Source: Owenia fusiformis | Lineage: Eukaryota > Annelida > Polychaeta > Sabellida > Oweniidae | Direction of reading: 5' to 3' | NCBI GenBank assembly: GCA_903813345.2 | Contig: CAIIXF020000002.1 | Span: 22,584,455 to 22,648,454 of the forward strand | Length of the DNA: 64,000 nucleotides | Shown: positions 33,807-45,059 of the stretch, piece by piece | Layout: the number at the start of each line of letters is the position of its first letter | Numbering within the stretch: the first letter of the stretch is position 1 | Program-made: the position numbers and the translations under genes | Notes under the pieces: model-generated | The model's database searches: none | The model's input: only the letters and a program-made list of their open reading frames with translations | Told to the model about the DNA's origin: nothing

Positions 33807-34398
33807 TAGATCCTGGCCAGATTCTTTTGTAGTAGGATCAGTAGCTCAATAAATATTCCTCCAGATGAGACACTTCAGAAAATTTCAAATTTTAAAATGA
33901 CGATTATGGAGCCATTTCTGAAAAATATGAGACAAATCATACCTCGTTCGAAGCATCTTGTTATTCTTTGACTTTTTTATCACCAATGATCGTTATTCAA
34001 GAAATGCTACGTTGATAAGAGGCCAAAACAGTTGTATTTTATCGCCGGACAAATCTGAATGGTGCTCCCGTGGTTCCAGAAATGTGACGTCATCAGTACA
34101 ATGATATTTGGACACACAAGAGTCCGGATCTTGTGAAAATATTCGTCGTATTAAAAGTCAAATAACTGCATCCATAGGTTATTTACTCGAACCAAAGAAG
34201 TAGAAATAGAAAGATGAAGATCTCAGCTATAAAATAAGTGCAAAATCTGTCATGAGGAAGCAGGTACCATTTTGTATAAGGAACATTTTTAAAAGGTGGT
34301 CATATTTTTTTGAAATTTTCTAATTTAGTGTCGTATCTTGTGAATTATTCTTTGAGCCTATGAGATCCTACTACAAAACAATCTGGCCAATATCTGTG
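33807..34398. mobile_element. MULE-like element with 10-bp target duplication
   Basis: Inverted ends (TGGCCAGATTCTTTTGTAGT against ACTACAAAACAATCTGGCCA) are flanked by CTATGAACCA on both sides (33797-33806, 34399-34408). Copy B of the host element has the uninterrupted site CACTATGAACCAGG at about 49928, which proves insertion. Duplications of 9-11 bp are typical of Mutator-like elements. No transposase is present. Confidence 0.85.
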
Positions 34399-34454
34399 CT
34401 ATGAACCAGGAAAACTGTTCTCCTACTATGTTTACAAATTTCAAGAACAAGAAA

Positions 34455-35045
34455 ACAAGATGGCCGCCCAAAAGTTAATCAGCTCTAGTACTTGATATCC
34501 TCTATCATTTGTGTAAATTTGAAGGAAATCCGATGAGCGGTTTTCCTGAAATGGCGATGACAAGATTTTTCGAAAAACCTTCAAAATGGCCACCAGAAAA
34601 CAAGATGGCCGCCCAAAAGTTAATCAGCTCTAGTACTTGATATCCTCTATCATGTGTGTAAATTTGAAGGAAATCCGATGAGCGGATTTTCTGAAATGGC
34701 GATGACAAGATTTTTCGAAAAATCTTCAAAATGGCTGCCAGAAAACAAGATGGCCGCCCAAAAGTTAATCAGCTTTAGTACTTGATATCCTCTATCATGT
34801 GTGTAAATTTGAAGGAAATCCGATGAGCCGATTTTCTGAAAGGGCGATGACAAGATTTTTCGAAAAATCTTCAAAATGGCTGCCAGAAAACATGATGGCC
34901 GCCCAAAAGTTAATCAGCTCTAGTACTTGATATCCTCTATCATTTGTGTAAATTTGAAGGAAATCCAAAGAGCGGTTTTCCTGAAATGGCGATGACAAGA
35001 TTTTTCAAAAAACCTTCAAAATGGCCGCCAGAAAACAAGATGGCC
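34455..35045. repeat. 145-bp tandem repeat, four units
   Basis: Units recur at exactly 145 bp, with highly similar minus-strand open frames starting at each period. These frames are a by-product of the repeat, not genes. The same unit is present in three or so copies at 50880-51300. Confidence 0.9.
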
Positions 35046-35413
35046 ACCCAAAAGTTAATCAGCTCTTGTTCTTCATATGCTCTATCATCTCTGCGAATTT
35101 GGAGAAAATCTGATGAGCAGTTTTCCTTAAAACAAAAAGCGGGACGATCACGATCACGACCACGATCACGACCATGATCACGACCATGACCAGTATGACG
35201 ACTATATCCCACCGATGGTGTGATAAAAAAATAAAAAAGAATTTCCCATTGAGAGCAATGTTAGATTAAAACATTTTTTGTAATAACTAAATGGTCAATC
35301 TTTCTAATTTTCACATATTTTGTTAAACATCAGGATATCTTTTGCTCGTTTTTTTCAAGAAAATCTGAATTGTAGAAAAAAGCTGATACACTGTGAAAAA
35401 CTACCTTAATTAA

Positions 35414-36015
35414 AGGAATATTCCTTGCCAGACCCTTTCTCTCTTGATATGGTAGCTATAATCATATATATAGTTTCCATATTTAGCAAAACATGGGAAA
35501 ATGTTTTAATATGGTCAATATTGATCATTTAAAAATCTAGTGCTTATTTCCAGTGAGCTGCCATCTTTTAAGATTTCTTGCAGGAAGTGATGTCATCAAC
35601 TCTCAACTTCTATAACCTTGCCCATAACAGTATAGGAAAGTAGCACAAAATCACTTCTAGACAAGTGACCATTACTTTCTTTGCAAAAATATTTTCAGGG
35701 CTTGTCAACTTAGAATAAAAGAAGAGATTTTCAGAAGGATTAAATAAGATACAAAGTTGAAAAAGAATATTTAGCTGGTTTTGTAATTCTTAATAGCTCC
35801 TCACCTAATGCTATATGCAAAGTTGAGAGTCGATGACATCACTTCCAGTGTGAAATTTTAAAAGATGGCAGCTTACTGGAATTGAGCATCACATTTCTAA
35901 GTGATCAAATTTGACCATATCAAAACATTTTTGCGTGTTTTGCTCAACATGGCAAGCATATATATGGTTATAGCTACCATATGAGGAGAGAGATGGTTTG
36001 GCAAGGAATATTCCT
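35414..36015. mobile_element. Long-inverted-repeat MITE with TTAA target duplication
   Basis: Arms of about 190-200 bp face each other: AGGAATATTCCTTGCCAGAC at the left and its diverged complement at the right. They are flanked by TTAA (35410-35413, 36016-36019). Arms share words such as AAGTGATGTCATC / GATGACATCACTT. A TTAA duplication fits piggyBac or Kolobok relatives. The word TTAAAGGAATATTCC near 10721 is a half-copy. Confidence 0.85.
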
Positions 36016-36371
36016 TTAATGCATTGTAAAATTGAAATTTACCATTTATATAAATACAGCTTACTTTTACGAAACAGAATATAGCAAATGTTGCAGTTCA
36101 CATGAGTTTATCTTATTCTTAGAGTAAATTACTAGTTAATTCATTGTTATTTAAGGCTAATTATAATGATGTACTGCAACTGTTTATCAATTTTAAATTC
36201 AACTTCATCCAAAATATAAATGTATTATTGCTCTATTTTTTCAAAAATGCATACTTAATCTTTATAAACAAGGAACCAAATTGTATATTTCAGCAAGACA
36301 AGACTTCGTAGAATTTTGAATCTGCTGGTGTCTACTTAATCGAGGGAGCTTGCTGTTTAAGGGCTCAAGTA

Positions 36372-37439
36372 CAGGGTGTTCCAAAAGTAACAGGACTGGT
36401 GCTGGCATTTTGTCAATTTTGCACTGAGTATCTTCAAATTTTCACAAATTGTACTTTGAAGTATTGCAACTTAAATTATAAAGTTTCAGAAAATATAATG
36501 AAATGTGGTTAGAGTTATGGTTACTATAGTAACATGACATTCCAATACCCGGGGCAACTTTTTTCCTGAAAATGTGATATTAACATTTTTGTATTACTGA
36601 AGAAAGTATCTAATTCACCTATTATAATACAACATTTCTTATTTATTTTATTAGTTCCTTTTCGTAAAGGTGTTGCTATACAACTCAGATTCAAGTATAA
36701 TTTCATAAAGATAATAACATTTATTCAATTTCCTGGAATATCACTATGTATAACAGTCTGAACAATTCACGGTTGAGTTTTTGAAAAGACCCAATTTGAA
36801 GCCAGTCATCTACCTTGATAGCGCGCCTGCCCGCAGGTCGGCATTAAAGACCATGCCGCTATAGAGGAGTTAGGTCTTGAGGTCTAAAACCATGCACAAT
36901 ACTCCTCTGATCATGCAATATCTAATTTTTACTTATATTGAGAACGGAATGCTAATCAGTGCTGTAAGACCTTTAAAGATGAGAATGACCTTCTCCAAAT
37001 TGTCCAATCGACCCTGCGTGACATGTCCTCAAATGGGTTCACTCATGTGTTTGGGTCATGGATACAGAGTATTACTCTTGTACTGACCAAAGAAGAGCCC
37101 ATTTTTTCAAAGTAGAGGATACATAGGAATATCAAATGATGTAAAACAAGATTAATTCCCACCAGTTGTTGCATTTCAACTTTGATATGGCATGTACAAA
37201 ATGATATGGCATGTACAAAATGCTTAATGTCTCTGTAACTTTTTGCGTGGAATGTTGCCCCGGTATTGTGATGTCATGTTACTATAGCAACCATAACTCT
37301 ACCCGAATTTCATATATTTTGTAGAAACTTTGCAGTCTTAGTAACGATACATGAAAGTACATTATGTTAAATTTTGAAGACGATTGGTGCATATTTAACA
37401 AAATGCCAGCACCAGTCCTGTTACTTTTGGAACACCCTG
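36372..37439. mobile_element. mariner-like non-autonomous element
   Basis: Inverted ends of at least 40 bp (CAGGGTGTTCCAAAAGTAAC at the left, the exact complement at the right) are flanked by TA. A second inverted pair, GTTACTATAGTAACATGACA / TGTCATGTTACTATAGCAAC, lies 150 bp inside each end. No transposase frame is seen. Confidence 0.9.
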
Positions 37440-37441
37440 TA

Positions 37442-38172
37442 TGTTTTAGGATAAATGCCAAAATTATAAAAGATGTTGTTCGTTTTGTACTTGTAACATT
37501 TTTAATGAGCAACCCTGTATATGCACAAGAGACAAAGGGAAAAGACTAAAACTTAAGCATAATTATGTCATGGTCAGTTTAATATAAAAATATACACACT
37601 TTATTGTAAACTGTTTTTTAGGCCTGTAAAGTGGTTTTTAGGCCTTCGGACAGCTACTCTAAAACTACCAATTAAACTTTTTATACACTGTCAGGATCTA
37701 TAAAGTTCTATATGATTAATGCAAGTCACATTAACCGCTACTTACTTGCAAGACTTTTAGCATGCACCTTTTGTACTAACCTTGAATAAACAGCAATGAA
37801 GTTGAGTTCAAATTGTAAATACTTTTTCTATGTAATTGTATGGTCTGTACAAATATTGAAAACATTTGATTGAGGATTTCATAGCAACAACTCAAAATAC
37901 ACATATAAAGATTTCTTATGTGCTTCCTTATCTGCTCCATCCAAAATGCTTGGAAGATGTTATAATACTAGACATTTAACATAATTATAGTTATAATCAG
38001 GAAAAAATCAAAAGAAAGGGAAAGTAATTGAAAGTGGTGTTAATGTGAAAGGACATTCTGACATAAAACCCTGAAGGTGTTTCAACAACATACCCAAAAG
38101 ACAAACAAACTTAAGATATGTCCATTTATATGGATAAACAGACTTGATATAAGGTAAGACATATCTTTTTTA
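37442..38172. other. Non-coding stretch
   Basis: AT-rich, no gene or repeat recognised. Confidence 0.5.
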
Positions 38173-38594
38173 CCAGGTCGTTCAATAAGTTCACGGAAAA
38201 ATGCTCTCATTGCAAAGATTCTTGATATTTTCCCATAAAATTTTCACACAACGTATAAAAAATACTTTCTGATTGATTCTTAAAATATCAGCATCTCTAA
38301 TTTTATTGGTCAAAAAGAAGGGTTACTATGGTAACTTGACTTTCGGGTAGGCGGGGCACTTTTTACGTCACACAATTTACCCTTACAGATATCTCTCAAT
38401 ATGTGCAAAAGAAGGATCCCTATTTTTTATTTGTTCTTATTTATATTACAAATGTTCTGAGGCAAAATTGATGTTCATTGATGTTCATTGTTTTCATGAA
38501 CATTTCTGAAATCATGCTAGTCAATCCTGTACCAGTGGACCAGAAAATCAACAAAGTATTGCTATGGTAAGTTCATTACAAGAACACAAATGTG

Positions 38595-39744
38595 TACAAA
38601 ATGTCCCCACCAATGGGTGATCCAGTCAAATGGTTATCCCGAAAATGAGTAGACAAGACTTTACCGACACATTTTGAGGACAGGAAATCCAAAATTGCCA
38701 CCTTAAATTTTACCCAGAATGCCATAAAATTAATCAGTTCTAGATTTTCATACTAAGAACCACCCCTGAAAATTTGAAATTGATCTGTCAAACAGTTAAC
38801 CAGAAAACGTGTAAACAATACTTTACAGACAAGATTTTAGAACGGAAAATACAAAATGGCTGCCTTGACATTTACCCAGAATGCCAAAAAACTAATGAGA
38901 TCTAGACTTTTATACTAAGAATCATCACTGAAAATTTGAAATTGATCTACAAAACGGTTCACCTGGAAATGCATAGACAAGACTTTACAGACAAGATTTT
39001 AGGATGGAAAATCCAAATTGGCCGCCTTGACATTTACCCAGAATGCCAAAAAACTAATTAGATCTAGATTTTCGTACTAAGAATCATCCCTGAAAATTTG
39101 AAATTGATCTACCAAACAGTTCACCTGAAAACGTGTAGACAAGACTTTACAAACAAGATTTTAGGACGGAAAAATCCAAAATGGCCGACAATAAAAAAGT
39201 GATTTTGAGATTTTGCTGATTCTTTTTACAAAATTATCATATATCATATAACCACCATTAACAATAACAAAGGCTTTTACAACAAAGTACACCTGAAATT
39301 ATTTATAAAGCTACGAAATAGTTAAAGTATGAAAACTCAAAAACACCATTCAATATGATACAAAGTATTATCGCACGCTAACTTTTCTTAAGACATTAAA
39401 AATGGCTGCCATGACTGAGCTAACAGGTGCAAAACCTAATCAGATCTAGAATGAAGTGAGCTGAACAAGATCTTAAAGTTTTAAAAGCAACTGTGAAGCC
39501 TTTTTTCTTAAATTTTGCAGACAATGATTTTAGCATTTGACTTCAAAATGGCCGACAGGAAGTAGGTATCAAGTTAAAAAATTTTCATCCACATCTGTAT
39601 GCACTCATAAGTTATCCCTGAAAATTTGAAGTTGATATCTGTAGCGGTTTTGGAGAAAACTGCTGGACTGCCGGACGGACAGAGACAGACAGACGGACGC
39701 GCCTAGGCCGACAATATGGCCCCACACTATGTGGTGGGGACATA
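38595..39744 (+). mobile_element. Hairpin-ended minisatellite element (family H3)
   Basis: It opens ATGTCCCCACC and closes with the hairpin CCCCACACTATGTGGTGGGG and ACATAAAAA. The centre is three or four tandem units of about 162 bp (AAATTTGAAATTGATCT recurring at 38772, 38934, 39096), followed by a GGACAGACAGACGG-type run. Its layout and last bases parallel family H1 in the C2CD3 introns, of which it may be a longer relative. Confidence 0.7.
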
Positions 39745-40085
39745 AAAACTTAAACATTCAGCCGAACTCTAAATTTTTCCATCAGGATAATGCAGCCTAT
39801 CACACTGCAAATATTGTGCAAGAAACCATCACAAATAACTGGCAAAATAGATGGCAAAGCTGCTCTACATACTCTTCAGACGAGACAACTTTGATTTTGC
39901 TGTTTTCAATAGAAGAAGGATCAGTTAAGAGGTGCACTTCATGAAACAATGAAACTACTTTCGACTGCAGTCCAGATTGCCCTTCAAACAAGTTTTCCAG
40001 ATGGGTTCAGAGCACTGTCTACACTGTCTCGTCAATGGGCTGGATGCAACCTACTGTGCATTAAACATGAAGGAGAATATTTCTA
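39740..40085 (+). pseudogene. mariner transposase remnant
   Basis: One frame reads FFHQDNAAYHTANIVQETI, matching the second catalytic-aspartate block (QDNAPxH) of Tc1/mariner transposases. Further on, a different frame gives FPDGFRALSTLSRQWAGC and then HEGEYF, the usual C-terminal end of mariner transposases. Frameshifts separate the parts and the front is absent. Confidence 0.75.
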
Positions 40086-40268
40086 AAACCTTATGGGACA
40101 ATAGTTGTTACTATTATTACATTAAGTAATATCATGTACAAGTAGAAAGCGGAGAAGAAATCCAAGTGATATACTCATAAATTGCCAACTATTCTGTTGT
40201 TTTTCTAATGAATAATGTGAAGTAAAAAGTGAACCACCTACCCAAAAGTCAAGTTACCATAGTAAAGG

Positions 40269-41604
40269 CCCGGTCACACCGCCAAAAGTTTTGAGCTGCT
40301 CAAAATATTGCGAGCGTTGAAAAAGGGACAATTTTACGCCCTGGCAAAGTTTATCACCACTCCACCAACGCCCAGTCAAAGTTTGGCACCGCTAGACGCA
40401 AGTTCGTGGACGCTTGAATCCGCTAGACCAACGCAAAAATCTTAAACGCTGGACCACCGCTGCTTTGCCAGCGTTGCCCGGGCGGCGATTAAACGTTGCA
40501 CAAACGTCGGTGGAGCGGTTGTTAGCGTTTTATCAGCGTACATGGGGTTGTTGGAACGGTGTCGGACATTGTCGCAGCGTTCCATGGCGGCGATGAACTT
40601 TGCTTTGGCGTTGGTATAGAGGTGTCGGAGCGAGACCACAATTTGGCTATAAATATGTGGAGAAATGCACCACTGTGTAGAACACTGTGGAGACACTTGT
40701 GCATTTTACATTTGATATATATTCATGTCTGGCATTTCAATTTTTTGCATTGTAAATTCCTAAATTAAGCGCTCAAAGTTTGTAATTTTGGATTTTAAAA
40801 AGGTGAATTATGCGATTTTTGTTTTTCATTAAATGTTAATACAAATAGACTTTTACTGAGACCTTTATTCAAATAAAGTATATACCTAGTGTTTTCACGT
40901 CAAGCAATTCAATAAATTATCTGTGAAATTTCTGCGCAGCTTGTAAAATGTTGCACTCGTCATGGTATTATAAAAAAAGTTGATGTGCGCACAGCAATGC
41001 AAAAATTTGTCATGCGTCATGATTATTACTTTGCTGTAAATGTTATTTGACATTGTTAAAGCAATTTGAACGTAAATCGGTTCCAAGTAATGGAAATGCA
41101 ACGATTAAATTGTGATATGTTTGTTTGAAATGATATGAGAGATTATTAAAGAAAATTGTAATGTTATTCATTCTTAATGTCATATTACATTAATAGAAGC
41201 ACTTTAGATTCAAAACATTTCTTCTTTAATCCTTGAAGGACTTTTGTTAAAGTTACAAATTCCAAGGTCTTTACTCTTAAACACTTCCCACTTGAAATAA
41301 TTTCCCAGTAGTCAAACGTGATATGCTGCTAAACCAACGCTGCTGCTATTTATACCCCCGCCGAGGCAACGCTCTCATGCGCAGAACGCCGCTATACCAA
41401 CGCTCGCATTACCGCTAAACAAACGCTAGCTACTGCTCGCAACCGTTTAACCAACGCTAAAGCAACGCCGGCTTCAGCGGTACACTGCTAAGCCAACGCC
41501 CGTGTTTTTGTTTTTTTTCCCCATTTTGTGCGTGTTGACGAGCGTTGATGAATTTTTTCAACGTTCAAGGAACGCTCCAGCAATGTCCGGGCGGTGTGAC
41601 CGGG
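40269..41604. mobile_element. GC-rich inverted-repeat element with many CAACGC words
   Basis: Ends CCCGGTCACACCGCC / GGCGGTGTGACCGGG. Both subterminal regions (40300-40620 and 41320-41600) are packed with short words such as CCAACGC, AACGCT and GCGTTG; the 700-bp middle is AT-rich. No transposase was found. No clear target duplication, so the superfamily stays open. Confidence 0.75.
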
Positions 41605-43879
41605 AATTAACTATTATTTTTGACCAATCAAGATAAGAGATACTGATATTTTAAGAATCAATCAGAAAGTATTTTTTATACATTGTGTGAAAATTTCATG
41701 AGAAAATATCAAAAATCCTTGGAGAGCATTTTTCCGTGAACTTATTGAACGACCTGGTATTAGCAGACCAAACATTCAGAGGTATTATGTATGTATACTT
41801 TGGCCAAATGGAGAAAATTTCAAAGAATTTCGTAAATATGGTAATTGGTAGAAAGGATTGAATAGAACAACTCATAAAATCATGAGTGTGACTTTTTACC
41901 ATAAATTGACGTCATAAATTTGAAAAATCCTATACCCAGCAATATGGTCAAGAATCTTCTGAGACATGAAGTTAAATTGTTAGTTACATTTAGATGAATA
42001 CACAATTTTAAAAAGTTTTCAATCCAATAAAACTTTGTAAAAATTACAACCATTTTGTTATAAAATCTGAGGTAATATCCTTCAGATTCAGAGGTCTCTT
42101 CTCAGTTCAAAATTAGGGGTATGGGTAACATATATAACAATAAACTGGAAATTGTAAGATAATTATTACCCTTAATCATTCTTAATGACCCATAAATATG
42201 CTATACATCTATAGCGTCATAAATGCTTCATTATTAGTTTGTTATAAATTCCCTTATACGAATATCAATGTAACATTTACAAATAAAATGCCTAAATTAC
42301 AAATACATATATGATGTGTCAAATAGACAAATAGATCCTAAAATCTATAGGGTCATAACTGCTTCATTATTCGTTTGGAATAAATTCCCTTATACGAATA
42401 TTAATGTAACATTTACAAATAAAATTCCCAAATTACAAATACAAATATGATGTATCAAATAAACAAACAGATACTAAATTTGGGTGTATTTTATGTTTGT
42501 AAAGGACTAGAAATATTTGAAACTAAGAATTTATTATTCGCCAACTACAGCTTACAATTCGTAAATTTAACCAAAATTGCCTGTTATTTTATAGAAGATC
42601 TGTATTTTTACCGATAATGATCTTGCATATTACCCATGAATTGTTGCAGAAAGCAAAGGAATATTCCTACATTAGCGAATGATAAAATGAAACTTTACGA
42701 ATATAAATGTGAGTTTACGAATACAAATGTGAATTAACGAATATAAACTGCAAGTCTCGAGGCAAAGGTCACGTGACATGACATGTGTGGGGGAGGGGGC
42801 GATGACTTTGACCATGGGTTGACCATGTCTCGTTGAGAATGATCACGTGATCTTAATAAACCAATGAAAAACGAATATAAAAATGCAATTTACGAATACA
42901 AATGACAATATTTACGAACAATAAATGTGCACTTTTATGAAAACATATTACCTTGTTACGAAAATAAATTCGACAATTAAAAAATAAAAATGCCAAGACT
43001 AGTACTTATTCATTGATAAATTCGACATTCAGTTCTTAAATATCAAATTAATATATTTGCAGAAACAATGATAAAGGTACAAAATGAACTCATTTCATTT
43101 GTATACGGATAAACAATGTGTCACTAACAAATGCGTTTAAGGACTTTTGAATGTATTTCAGTATAAAACACATACATATACGTTTTTACAAACAAAATAG
43201 ATTAACGAACAGAAAAGGCAAACAATGAATGAAAATAAATGTGAATTACGAACATAAATATGCATTTAACAAGTACAGAAGTTCAATTTACGAATTCATA
43301 TAATAAAATACGAATAATGAAGCAGAAAATATTCCATAAAAATTGGGTGCATTTTATATTTGTAAGGATTAGAAACATTTGTAAAACGAACTATTTATTA
43401 TTCGCAAACTGAAGATAAGAATTCGTAAATTTCAAAAAAGTTGCCTGTTATTTTATAGAAGATCTGTATTTTTACCGATAATGATCTTGCATATTACCCA
43501 TAAATTATTGCAGAAAGCAAGAAATATTCGTACATTAGCGAATAATAAAATGAAAATTTACGAATGTAAATGTGAGTTTACGAATACAAATGTGAGTTAA
43601 CGAATATAAAATGCTAGTATCCAGGCATAGGTCACGTGACACAAGAGTTTTAGGTGTGTGTGGGGAGGGGTGATGACTTTGACCATGGGTTGACCATGTC
43701 TCGTTGAGAATGATCATGTGATCTCAATGAACCAATGAAAAACGTATATATAAGTGCAATTTACGAATACAAATGACAATATTTACGAACAATAAATGTG
43801 CACGTTTACGAAAACATTTTACCTTGTTACGAAAATAAATTTGACAATTAAAGAATAAAATGCCAAAGCTAGTACTTAT

Positions 43880-44099
43880 GTAATGACCTGAGGGCGCCCC
43901 AGGGGAGTGACTAACTAACGAACATAGTGTAAGAAGACAGATAAAGAAATTGAAAGAAAGTGTGCTAAATTCAATGCCCCATGTGGGAATCGAACCCAGG
44001 ACCCTTGGATCCAAAGACTGATGCTCTGCCGACTGAGCTATAAAGGCTTAAGCCACTACAGCTGGGCCGTAGTAGCAACTTGTTATCAAGGGTCGTTAC
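43880..44099 (-). mobile_element. MITE carrying a tRNA-like sequence, 6-bp target duplication
   Basis: The 220-bp insert has short inverted ends GTAATGACC / GGTCGTTAC and is flanked by ACTTAT (43874-43879, 44100-44105). The first copy of the host block has the empty site AGTACTTATTCATTGATAAA at about 43000, so both ends are fixed by comparison. Confidence 0.88.
43976..44047 (-). tRNA. tRNA-like sequence inside a MITE (probable pseudo-tRNA)
   Basis: 72 nt on the minus strand with box A TAGCTCAGTCGGC, D-arm GCTC/GAGC and box B GGTTCGATTCC. The acceptor stem pairs at only five of seven positions and the anticodon stem is poor. The anticodon loop would read CTTTGGA. It could keep polymerase III promoter activity but is unlikely to be charged. 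Confidence 0.5.
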
Positions 44100-44450
44100 A
44101 CTTATTCATTGATAAATTTGACATTCAGTTCGTAGATATCAAACTAATATATTTGCAGAAACAATGATAAATGTACAAAATGAACTCAAATTTATTTGTA
44201 TACAGATATACAATGTGTCACTTACAAATGCTTATAAGGAATTTTGAATATATTTCAGCATAAAACACGTACATATACGTTTTTAACGAAACAACAGATT
44301 CACGAACAGAAAATACAAACAATGAATGAAAATACTAAAGTTATGAACATAAATGTGCATTCAACATATGCAGGAGTTCAATTTACGAATACATATTGTA
44401 AAATACGAATAATGAAGCAGAAATCATTCCATATACATCCTATACTTAGC

Positions 44451-45041
44451 TTATGCATACCAAAATTTATGTCAGATGTGATATATAAATGTGTTTATTG
44501 AACAAAATGGTTACATCCTATCCCTAATTTCACTGCTATTTGAGGCAAAAATTGTCCAAAAATCATGTTTTAGGGTTTTGGCACTTTTATAATTTTCTGT
44601 CAGTGTGTCATTGTTTATTTTAAACCTGGGACAGGCTTAACAATGGTAGGAAAAATATAACATATAGAAAATGATATCCTAGGCTTAGAAGAAAATGTAT
44701 TACATTGTATAATAGCAAATTGTAATTTATGACATAATTTGATGGAAAAGGTCACATTGGTGAGTTTGCGAGACAATGTATTTAACCATTGCTAACTTCT
44801 TTAAATTTTCATCTAATTTTTATTCACAATATTTATGCCATGTGCCTCCAAGAGTTTAGTTATATCATACAAAGTTTATAAAATGTTATGACTGATAAAG
44901 GACCATGCATCTTTTTTCTCTACAGAGGGTATACTTATACATAAACAATAATCAACATCTAAATTGCCTATTGCACCATTTTCCAAACAAATATTTCATA
45001 AAATATCTCTCTACATGAGGCATATTTTTTCTTTAAATAAG
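44451..45041. other. Intergenic; 5' splice-acceptor region of NTase-TPR gene 2
   Basis: No gene. It ends in TTTTTTCTTTAAATAAG before GAAGTAGCAGTAAACAAAAT, the counterpart of the acceptor-like site before gene 1. The rest shows little similarity to the region upstream of gene 1. Confidence 0.5.
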
Positions 45042-45059
45042 GAAGTAGCAGTAAACAAA

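Larger units (their letters stand above)
33751..35230. mobile_element. Hairpin-ended minisatellite element (family H2), copy A
   Basis: It opens CAAGGCACAGGACGTGAACG with subterminal ATCACACCATC. It then carries about four tandem 145-bp units (34455-35045, with AAAATGGCYRCCAGAAAACA), a run of GATCAC/GACCAC hexamers (35143-35190), and ends in the hairpin TATCCCACCGATGGTGTGATA. The subterminal inverted word plus terminal hairpin and central minisatellite resemble helentron-type non-autonomous elements (inference). Copy B interrupts the TPR array at 49882-51440. Confidence 0.75.
38173..41757 (+). mobile_element. Degenerate mariner-like transposon with nested insertions
   Basis: Inverted ends over more than 140 bp begin CCAGGTCGTTCAATAAGTTC and are flanked by TA. 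Remains of a transposase lie at 39740-40085. The left part is filled by a hairpin-ended minisatellite element (38595-39744) and the right part by a GC-rich element (40269-41604). Confidence 0.85.
42473..44450. repeat. Two-copy tandem block rich in TTACGAATA words
   Basis: A unit of about 865 bp (from 42473) recurs from about 43338. Each copy has dozens of TTTACGAATAYAAATG words and a conserved core with GGTCACGTGAC, GACTTTGACCATGGGTTGAC, GATCAYGTGATC and CCAATGAAAAACG. Before it, a smaller 130-bp repeat is seen at 42218 and 42350. The second copy is enlarged by the insertion at 43880-44099. No open frame. Confidence 0.85.

Noticed and set aside
34505-35212. Four similar minus-strand open frames of 67-90 codons.
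   Set aside because: They start every 145 bp and simply restate the tandem repeat; no independent coding signal.
43976-44047. A functional tRNA gene.
   Set aside because: Acceptor and anticodon stems mispair and the sequence lies inside a mobile element.
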